A stretch of 64,000 nucleotides of DNA, from contig CM119264.1 in NCBI GenBank assembly GCA_051294375.1, forward strand, positions 20,998,645 through 21,062,644, given 5' to 3'. Of the stretch, positions 56,095 to 64,000 are shown in pieces. Under the pieces are notes generated by a model. It was not told the origin of the DNA, did not search any database, and saw nothing but the letters and a program-made list of their open reading frames with translations. Made by a program: the position numbers and the translations under genes. Source of the stretch: Paraspadella gotoi (Eukaryota; Chaetognatha). The first letter of the stretch is position 1. The number at the start of each line of letters is the position of its first letter.

Positions 56095-56710
56095 TACAGG
56101 GGTGGGACCATATATCGAGACAAAACTTAATGTCCTGTCCCGTCTGAACGATTTGAGATACAATAATAAAATAGGTGCCAAAAGATTTTTCTGTTTTTTT
56201 ATTTTCATATGCAAGGAAACAATAATAAATTTTAAACAACTACAGGGCGTTGTGGATGTTTTTAAATCATTTAGTCATTTTTATACGCTCACCTTACATT
56301 GCATAGTATAAAAGCCATACTTGTTAATATTTTTCAGTGGTTGTTTCTGAATGTGGTATGTGGTATATCGTCTCTTTAATTTTCATAACTATCCAAATTA
56401 AACTTATTTAAACCTATATAAGGACTTGACCCTTTTATCATGCATTCTAAAATCTGACATGATTAATTTACATATCTGACAACATCATTATTAGATTTTT
56501 AAATAAAGGTGAGTTTTAATAAAAATTTGACTATAATAGTAACTTACCCGAACCTTACTTACCTCAACTTTTTTTGACAAAAATGTAATGTATACCATGC
56601 TAAAAGTATTCTTATACTATAAATAAGCATTTTCATTAATAATTTTATCTGTCATGTTTTTAGAATGGGATTTTTTAAATTTTGTCTCGATATTTGGTCC
56701 CACCCCTGTA
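56095..56710 (+). mobile_element. MITE, complete copy (TACAGGGGTGGGACC termini)
   Basis: Terminal inverted repeats of about 30 bp: TACAGGGGTGGGACCATATA...CGAGACAAAA at the left, and TTTTGTCTCGATATTTGG...CCCACCCCTGTA at the right. TA borders both ends. 616 bp, AT-rich, no ORF of note. A TA target and CAGGGG-type ends suggest a Tc1/mariner or pogo-like origin (inference). Confidence 0.75.
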
Positions 56711-57395
56711 TATAAAACAAAACGCAATAATTCATCACTCATCCCTTTTTTCATTGCGACGCCTTTTCTTCCGAGACCGTCTCACTCTCATCTCTCGACA
56801 CACCCATTCAACACGCCTGCTCAGGATAGTTTATGAGTCGCCAGGCCCTTGTTATGGAATCAGAAACGCTCTAGCGCTCTCTTTATTCGACCCTCTCTCT
56901 CTCTCTCAAATGTATGTTACTTGCTTTAAAAAAACAAAAACAAAAATAACAAACAAAAAAACGAAACAAAAATACAAAAAACAAAAAAAAATGCTGTCTC
57001 TATTCTTTACAAATTACCCAGACATTCTAAAATAGGTTTCTACATTGATTAATGTAACTTAATACAAATTGTATCTCATATTAGCTGATTGAAAACTGAT
57101 TGAAAACTGATTTGAAAACGTTTGGAAAACAAATGAACAGAGAATCCAAGTGAATGATCGCCTTTAGTGACATTCCGTACGCTTTTACAGAGTATCATAA
57201 CACGAAAAACAAAAGACCCTTTAGACGTACTAGTTGCTGTCCAGGGTCATGTACTGTTCAATTCAATTCATTTCAATTCTCCCTCTTCCTATCTGTCTCT
57301 CGTCTTCTTCCTCGGGTTTGTTCAGCAATTAAGGCAGAGAGAACGAGAGGCCTTCGTCCTAATCGAGCGGCGCCCGCCTCTCGTCCAGGAGACGT
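56711..57395. other. No gene seen
   Basis: Contains an AAACAAAAA-rich patch (56928-56995). Frames are short. Confidence 0.4.
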
Positions 57396-57431
57396 CTTCT
57401 CCTCCTCCTCCTCCTCCTCCTCCTCCTCCTC
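57396..57431. repeat. (TCC)n microsatellite
   Basis: About eleven TCC units; source of poly-Ser/Pro/Gly frames. Confidence 0.95.
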
Positions 57432-58228
57432 CGCTTCTTTCCTTTCTCTTCTTTCCCATCTTCCTCCTTCTATTCCTCATCCTTCCTCTTGCTTCCTCCC
57501 CTCGTTTCGCGATATGAATATGCATGTTCCTCTCGATTGTCCCAGGGATTTTTTGAGGCCGCGAACTGGGACTTTTTCAGAGAATGGGTTGGCGGGTTTG
57601 ACATTTGGGATGGTGGTTTGGTAGGAGAGGCCGGGAGAAAATCGTGGCGGGAGTTGACAGAAAGGCGACGCTCATGAGAAGATGAAGCTACAAAAAATAT
57701 TCTACGGATGAAAAATTACCGAGAAAATCTATCGATGGAGTTTTGAAGGTTTCTGATGGAGAATAAAGTGAACCGTCGGGTGAAATAAAAAATGAGAAAC
57801 ACGAATCACGGGGAAAAGATGCTATCGTTTCCGTGAAATACAAGATATTCGGGGCCCGAGTCGCTGAAGTCTGTCCAGAGACATTTTTAAGCAGAAATGG
57901 CTAAATACATGTACATTGTACTTAGGTTTTGAAAGAAAGAAAGGGATGCGAGGAGGAGGATATGATAAGAGGATAATATTGTATAGAATAGGATAGTATA
58001 TAATATTAAAACAAAAACTAGAGAATAAAGGAGTAAGTCCAAGAAATTTAAAAATGCTTATGTACGAGCGAATTGAAGCAAACGACTGCAAGGGATATTT
58101 AAAAAGACTTTGCAAAGGAAATTTTGTTCACTGAGTAAAATTCTGCTTCGAATTCAAATCGCCAAGTTCTCTTCTTCCCCGAAGGGCGATCGTCCGTTGG
58201 CTCTCGATGCGATCTCAGCGGAATAAGA

Positions 58229-58231
<3 letters not shown>
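57432..58231. other. No gene seen
   Basis: Mixed composition, no recognisable product. Confidence 0.4.
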
Positions 58232-58311
<80 letters not shown>

Positions 58312-58468
58312 CCTATTACAATATGAGTAACGAAAATCATAAGTGGAGGAGCCTCTCTCAACGGCCTTGTTGGCTAAACGACTAGAAGGAAAATTTGCAG
58401 ATAAATTTCCTCTTTTTTTACACCCCTCATATTCTCTCTCTCTCTCTCTCTTCCTCTCTCTCTCTCTC

Positions 58469-58519
<51 letters not shown>

Positions 58520-58586
58520 CTCTCTCTCTCCTCTCTCTCTCTCTCCTCTCTCTCCTCTTCTCTCTCTCTCTCTTTTTCTCTCTCTT
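58232..58586. repeat. Two (CT)n arrays (58232-58313, 58433-58586)
   Basis: CT arrays with CCT/TTCT interruptions. Arg/Glu and Ser/Leu frames here are artefacts. Confidence 0.95.
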
Positions 58587-59190
58587 AATATTCCCATTTT
58601 TGTTCGAAATGATAATGCTGTCTGTCCGCGCGCAATTAATACACAAGGAAACAACAATACGCTCCGACGCTGGAACTCTGCAAGGCCTCGAGGTCCAGAA
58701 ACAGAACAAAGTGACAAGGACACGTGACTCTTTGCAGAGCCCGGTTCGTTGTCGTCTCTCTTCGCGCCTGAGCGTTGCCAAGTAATGCCTTCTTCACGTG
58801 GAATAACCCGAGAACGAAAAGGGCCTCAACTTTCTTTCTTGGCGCGATCGCATAGGAAAATGCTGTATAAAATTATTTTCAGCGTAGTTTTTTTATAATG
58901 AGATAAAAAATCTTACTAAATCATGTAGTATTTAAGTGGGAAATTTTGTCTGTATGTAGTTTTAGTTGAATTAATTTTTTGCGGAAAAAATCGAAAAAGA
59001 AGAAAAGGGAAATTGGCGCGGAAAGTGGGAGTGGTTCCGGCGTTGGAGCGAGAGAACACCGGGTGGGAAGAGCTAGGCGCGGAGAAGCAGCGAAGCGAAG
59101 TCAAAGACGAGGAGCCTCCCAGTTCATTTTCCTAAAAGCTTCGGCTCCGATAGATAACCGAAGACAGAATTCAACTCGGAACCGGGGCAA
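58587..59190. other. No gene seen
   Basis: Moderate CpG content near 58620-58780 and 59010-59190. No product recognised. Confidence 0.4.
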
Positions 59191-59250
59191 ACGGTGGCGG
59201 GCGTGGCGGTGGCGGTGGCGGTGACGGTGGCGGTGGCGGTGGCGGTGGTC
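59191..59250. repeat. (GGCGGT)n hexanucleotide array
   Basis: About nine GGCGGT units with one GACGGT. Confidence 0.9.
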
Positions 59251-59301
59251 GGATTGTCTTGGTTTGTCATTGGAATACGGACTCCGTGTTTCCGGTTTCA
59301 A

Positions 59302-59303
<2 letters not shown>

Positions 59304-59379
<76 letters not shown>
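59304..59379. repeat. (GA)n microsatellite
   Basis: Pure GA. Confidence 0.97.
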
Positions 59380-59385
<6 letters not shown>

Positions 59386-60159
59386 TTAAATTCCGTTTAA
59401 TGTTCTTTTTATTTATTTTGTTTATGTTTGTGGCTTCGCTGCCGGAGAAGGAGATTTAAATTTCAAATTTGAATTTTCTTAAGTATTTTAAAATTTTTTT
59501 TTTGTTTTCGAGAAGACAATCTCTCTTCGTATTTTTTGCCGGAATTCCGCCCGCCGGCCCGCCTCCTGCGCAGCTTTCCCCCTCTCTCTACGTCCGGACA
59601 CCTTCCAACGAATCCACCTCTTTGTTTTTCATTATTATTTATGCAAAACACTCTTTCTCTATATGCCTCATTTTTCTCTGCAAAGCCGATTTATTCTTAA
59701 ATATTTGATGTTTTTTTTCGCTTGGCCTTTGGTATTCCATTTTCTTAAACTGCTCTTACTAATTTACATTCCTATTTTTTCTTTTACCTTTTTTTAATCT
59801 GTAAATTTACCTTCTTACTTTTCATTCTCAAATATCCTTCGCCCATCCTTTTATCATTTGCCATTTATCATACATTCCTACTTTTTCTCTCTTCCACTGT
59901 GCATATTTTCTTACTTTCCTCATTCCTCCTCTCAATTTCAATTTCTTCCCCCTCTGTTTCTTTCCCTTTAATCCCCTCCTTCCCGACTATCATCCTTCCT
60001 CCCTTCTCTTCCACTTCCTCCTCGTCAAACCCGTCCCTGTTTCGTGTCGGTCCTCGTCTGGTAACGACATAATGATCAATACGTCGAGGAAAATCTAATG
60101 GAAGGACCGTAAAACCATCGGATTCGATCCGAGAAATTACCTGGACAAGGATAGAGACA
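59380..60159. other. No gene seen
   Basis: T- and C/T-rich DNA. No product recognised. Confidence 0.4.
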
Positions 60160-60199
60160 GGGGACGGGGGACGGGGGACGGGGGACGGGGGACGGGGGA
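60160..60199 (+). repeat. (GGGGGAC)n heptamer array, G-quadruplex-prone
   Basis: Six runs of four or five G separated by AC. At least four closely spaced G-runs meet the usual quadruplex pattern on the + strand. Confidence 0.85.
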
Positions 60200-60403
60200 T
60201 GGAGAGAGTGAGAGAGGGAGAGAGGGAGAAGGATAATGAGAGAGGGGGAAACGAAAAGGAAGGAAAATAAAAGTACAACAAAGAAATAAAGAAAAAAAAT
60301 AATCTAGGAATCAGTGGCAATGACTGAAATTTTTATTATAAGTTAGACCGAAATTACATCATTTATTTATTGCATTGATTTTGCTCTCTTGCTCTCTCTC
60401 TTC

Positions 60404-60406
<3 letters not shown>
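60200..60406. other. No gene seen
   Basis: Purine-rich then AT-rich. Nothing recognised. Confidence 0.4.

Positions 60407-60482
<76 letters not shown>
60407..60482. repeat. (CT)n microsatellite
   Basis: CT with one TTCT interruption. Confidence 0.95.
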
Positions 60483-60485
<3 letters not shown>

Positions 60486-60750
60486 CCGCTCTTACCTCCG
60501 ATCTCGGTCTCTATTCGTCCGGATCGGCTCACAAAGCGGTGATTGCGCTCCGTCCTTTTAAATGGGGTTAAACAACGCATAAAGTTCTATGAGGAAGATT
60601 TAACAGTTAGTGTTGGGCTGTTATCCGCGGACGAAAGACACTTCGATCGTTACCGTCTTCTGAGGAAAGAGAAAAAAACGCGGTAGTACGGTCTCTGTGG
60701 GTAACTAGGAGGAAGAAACAAATTTTCAGCCCACACGTCCGCTGCCAGAA

Positions 60751-60792
<42 letters not shown>

Positions 60793-60892
60793 TCTGCCAA
60801 TGCGTAACCTTTTTTACATATCAATTTCACCATATATTTAATTCCTCCTAACCTAGTTTTTTATCGCTTTTCTTTTCTGTTGTCTTGCCCAG
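60483..60892. other. No gene seen; likely intron end
   Basis: Contains GA and GACA repeats (60751-60791). It ends with a branch-point-like CTAAC (60848-60852), a pyrimidine tract and CCCAG at 60888-60892. Confidence 0.35.
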
Positions 60893-61202
60893 AAACGAAT
60901 TAATTATAGAAACCTCACAACGGGCAAATATAACTCTTTCCAACATCCAAAAAGAAATCGGTTTTTCTGGACCTGATATCTCCCTCGCCACAACCCCCAC
61001 AACCTTGGCCCCACAACCGAAACTCAAACCACTCAACTTAGATCTCTCCAGTCTCCACATTCCCTCTTCCGCGCCCACCAACGAAACATCTTCGCGTGTT
61101 CTGGGAAAAACTAGTGTTTTGATCAACACCATTGCAGACAACAACTCGGAGAAACAACATCGCCGTTTAAGGCAGGGAGGAAGTTGGGGGGTGGAGAGAT
61201 AA
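60893..61202 (+). CDS. Probable internal or last exon, unknown protein
   Basis: A strong acceptor (branch-point-like CTAAC, TTTTCTTTTCTGTTGTCTTG, CCCAG) precedes about 300 nt of open, non-repetitive frame. The frame has mixed codon use and reads NELIIETSQRANITL, then FSGPDISLATTPTTLAP, LKPLNLDLSSLHIPSSAP, and SSRVLGKTSVLINTIADNN. It looks like real, partly disordered protein (Ser/Thr/Pro-rich), in contrast with the low-complexity frames elsewhere. The frame requires two carried bases at its start. Without a further splice it ends at a stop at 61200-61202. A GC-type donor near 61167 is possible, but I cannot fix the 3' end. I recognise no family. Confidence 0.42.
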
Positions 61203-61210
61203 AGATAGAG

Positions 61211-61213
<3 letters not shown>

Positions 61214-61269
<56 letters not shown>
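61214..61269. repeat. (GA)n microsatellite
   Basis: Pure GA. Confidence 0.96.
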
Positions 61270-61273
<4 letters not shown>

Positions 61274-61782
61274 GAAGAGAAAAATAGAAGAGAGAAATAA
61301 TATATAATAACAATTTATCGTGATACATTTTCAACATTATTATTGGGATTGTATTCATTGTCTTTGAGTTTAAGTTTCAACCTAAGACTTAGACCTCGGT
61401 CTTAGCTAATGCGTTTGGCAGGGTATCTCCCCTAAACGATCGACTTAAAGGCGGAAAGTTTAAGACGCATTAACGAGAAAAGTGGGCGGACCGAGATGTA
61501 ATGCGAAAATTGTCGGAGGCGGCTGAACCGGGATTGGCGGGGGGTCGCACAGTGATTCAAATGGCCTTAATTTCCGGATAAACCTCTCTTAGATGCCCTA
61601 TGAGGTTGTTAGAAACGTTTCAGATAATTAAAAGGATTTGAAAAAAATTTGGAGAAAAAATTCATTACCGCCCAAATTTGGTTTTTAAAAAATCATTTAT
61701 GGTAGTTGAAACAACTTTTGATTTTATAATTTTGATATTAAAAAGAAATTGACCAACTTAATATTTTTTTCTTTATTATGTA
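61270..61782. other. No gene seen
   Basis: Unassigned DNA, partly GC-richer near 61480-61560. Confidence 0.4.
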
Positions 61783-62098
61783 ATTGGTACAACCAATATA
61801 AAAATTATCCATTCATTTAATAAATAAGCTATCTTGCCCCTGACTTGTTGGACAGGCTTTGGTGGTTTAAGGCCTCCATCACTCTTACAAGATAATTACA
61901 TAGCAGGTCCCTGCAAGCTTTCAATCAAGACTCTCAACAGTCCCGTTTATTCACTCCCAGAGTACCGGGGCTTCCCTATCAATGAGAAGTGAAAATATTT
62001 CAAAGAATGTTTCAATTGTATGAAAAGACACTCCCTTAAGTATTAAGATCGCACTAGCATCAAAATACAAGGAGCTGAATTTTATGAAATTGGTACAA
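61783..62098 (+). repeat. TQ repeat copy without SINE
   Basis: Starts ATTGGTACAACCAATATAAA, then ACAGGCTTTGGTGGTTTAAG, CACTCTTACAAGATAA, GCAGGTCCCTGCAAGCTTTC, ACTCCCAGAGTACC, and ends with AAATACAAGGAGCTGAATTT next to a second ATTGGTACAACCAATAT (62089). Confidence 0.7.
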
Positions 62099-62400
62099 CC
62101 AATATAAAAATTAAGTATATATATTAAGGAATTAGGTGTATATTTGGCTAAATATAAAATCATTAATTTAATCTTTTTAAAATGCGTTAAGCAAATTAAG
62201 ATTGGAAAATCGGGTCAAAGAAAAGAATCATATGATTATGATAATTTTCTGAAGAATATCGAATTCTTTTTTATTATTTTTGGAATGAATAACATTTTTA
62301 AATTTTTCAAAAGGGTGGACAAATGCGGATGAGATTTATAATGATAACTGTGTGGACGAAACAACCACAACACGTAACCTCCGGTCAAACCATTGACCTT
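62099..62400. repeat. Direct duplication, copy 1 (302 bp)
   Basis: Matches 63704-64000 with only a handful of single-base differences, mostly indels. No gene is recognised in it; overlapping short frames are not supported. Confidence 0.9.
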
Positions 62401-63179
62401 ATTTAACCTTACCCTGATCGTTTCCCCCAGTTCCTTTATGGTCAAACCTGACCTTGTAAATACCATTGTTATAGACTTAGCATCTGAGCCTGTTACCGTT
62501 ATATATTTGAACGAAGTAAATAAAAATCTTACTCTGAAAAACTTGTTCCGTCCACAACTGATTAGTAATAAGATGTATCATTAGAAAACTAATTCTGGTT
62601 GATTGAAATTGGTTGAAATTCGATGAGTTTTTACTATGTTTTTTCATTAATCATGCATATTACATAATATAAAAATCTTTTTCTTTTATGTACAAACTCG
62701 ACCAAAGAGCTATAAATCCCTCCCTTAAATACAAATTTAATTTTTCTCTTCCACCCATCTGGGTGAAACAAACCTCTTAAAGACTCACTCAAAATCGAGA
62801 TTTGCTTATAACTTGAGAAAGAATAATTTTTGGGAACTGTAATCTTACCTAAGACTTCGTAGCATTATTAGGGAAAGACTGAATAGGTATTAATGCCCGT
62901 ATGTTCAAGTGGCTTTTATCCGGTTTTAATTTTTTTTTTTGGATCACTGTGGGTCGGGGGGGGAGAAAAAAGTGAAAGATGAAAATATAGGGAGGATAAG
63001 AGAAAGAAGGAAGGAAAGACAAGTGTCCGAGAAAGAGAAATCGTTGAAAAGAGCCTAATAATATCAGCTAAAAATTAAACGGGTGAGACCGATGAAAACG
63101 AAGTCTAAGAGTAGACAGACAATTAGCTATGGGATCATTAGGAAAGCAAAGAAGGCCAGAGGAGATAGAAAGATTTTAC
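62401..63179. other. No gene seen
   Basis: AT-rich. A short minus-strand frame near 62390-62460 is followed by a donor-like GTAAGG, but there is no convincing acceptor. Confidence 0.35.
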
Positions 63180-63204
63180 AGAGAGAGAGAGAGAGAGAGA
63201 GAGA
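63180..63204. repeat. (GA)n microsatellite
   Basis: Short pure GA run. Confidence 0.9.
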
Positions 63205-63469
63205 TTGAAAACGAGCCCAGAATTGGAAAGGGGGGAAAAATAGAAAGAGATTCCGGGTCGGAAAGATAGAAAACGAGCGGACCATTAGCAGGGGGCTGGA
63301 ACATGATGATGGAATTTATGCAGGATTCTCTAATTGCAGCAAATGGCGAGAGTGAGATAAATAGTGAAATGATAGCCAAGGCAGTGCTTCGCGCCGAGCT
63401 TCCTCCGACTCCCTTCCGGAAACCGGCCCAGCGGAAGCATCGTCCAAACCAAAACATAGATGATATCTC

Positions 63470-63471
<2 letters not shown>

Positions 63472-63539
<68 letters not shown>

Positions 63540-63562
63540 CCTCCCTGTCTCTCTCTCTCTCT
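63472..63562. repeat. (CT)n microsatellite
   Basis: CT with CCCTCCCTGT interruption near 63538-63548. Confidence 0.95.
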
Positions 63563-63693
63563 GCCAGCGCTTTCATGTTTACGCGTCTTTTCGGCATCAT
63601 ATTATAATGTATAATGTTTCGTGCTTGGGAGCTTCGGCACAGACTCGCAGCTGTTGAAATCGGATGACCATAACATCCATTAAACCTCGGCTT

Positions 63694-63703
63694 NNNNNNN
63701 NNN
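63694..63703. other. Assembly gap (10 N)
   Basis: Run of N directly before the second copy of a duplicated segment. Confidence 0.99.
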
Positions 63704-64000
63704 CCAATATAAAAATTAAGTATATATATTAAGTAATAGGTGTATATTTGCTAAATATAAAATCATTAATTTAATCTTTTTAAAAGTGCGTTAAGCAAAT
63801 TAAGATTGGAAAATCGGTCAAAGAAAAGAATCATATGATTAATGATAATTTCTGAAGAATATCGAATTCTTTTTTATTATTTTTGGAATGAATAACATTT
63901 TTAAATTTTTCAAAAGGGTGGACAAATGCGGATGAGATTTAAATGATAACTGTGTGGACGAACAACCACAACACGTAACCTCGGTCAAACCATTGACCTT
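63704..64000. repeat. Direct duplication, copy 2 (297 bp, runs off the window)
   Basis: Near-identical to 62099-62400 and starts exactly at the gap edge. Confidence 0.9.

Noticed and set aside
62236-62466. Minus-strand frame with a donor-like GTAAGG
   Set aside because: No acceptable acceptor upstream, and part of it lies in the segment duplicated at the right gap.

Overview
This window looks like animal (metazoan) nuclear DNA dominated by repeats. An arthropod or another invertebrate is my best guess, but I see no diagnostic host gene. The base composition is AT-rich. There are many long GA/CT, ATC and CGT microsatellites, and three classes of eukaryotic mobile DNA: Penelope-like retroelements, a BEL/Pao LTR retroelement and tRNA-derived SINEs. 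Twelve N gaps occur. Some repeat copies differ mainly by single-base insertions and deletions, which suggests a draft assembly with locally poor consensus. No complete host protein gene is visible. Three short stretches have exon-like signals (start codon plus donor at 23154, a 51-nt acceptor-donor exon at 52273, and a roughly 300-nt open exon behind a strong acceptor at 60893). They may belong to one or more genes with very large introns on the + strand, but this is tentative.

Layout. 0.9-6.7 kb: two copies of a ~600-bp fold-back MITE, one copy of a hairpin-ended repeat (called HR3 here) and a short Penelope-like element (PLE-1). 7.4-9.5 kb: a larger Penelope-like element (PLE-2) with a frameshifted reverse-transcriptase C-terminus and a well-preserved GIY-YIG endonuclease. 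13.2-14.3 kb: BEL/Pao debris fused to an LTR fragment; a related, longer LTR with a TATA box lies at 17.35 kb. 15.1-15.9 kb: a third, decayed element (PLE-3). 17.6-22.6 kb: HR2 and HR3 hairpin repeats surrounding a ~2.3-kb inverted duplication that contains SINE-like sequence. 24.7-48.4 kb: a higher-order complex of one long non-coding repeat family in both orientations, interrupted by a 72-90-bp satellite (35-36 kb) and an 18-bp minisatellite (40.3-41.4 kb). 48.5-51.1 kb: a direct duplication across a gap. 52-64 kb: mostly unassigned sequence with a second MITE family, a SINE, microsatellites and another duplication across a gap at the right end.

The most interesting signal is the set of hammerhead-ribozyme-like motifs in the inverted flanks of all three Penelope-like elements. 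The three families of flanks have different stem II sequences (GAACG/CGUUC, GGCUU/AAGCC, GACUC/GAGUC) but keep the core and the minimal stem III, so pairing is preserved while sequence changes. Hammerheads in Penelope-like elements are known; what stands out here is inverted placement, covariation, and cores that are intact, deleted or point-mutated side by side. The second candidate is a nested GC-rich hairpin (HR2) kept at five loci in AT-rich DNA.
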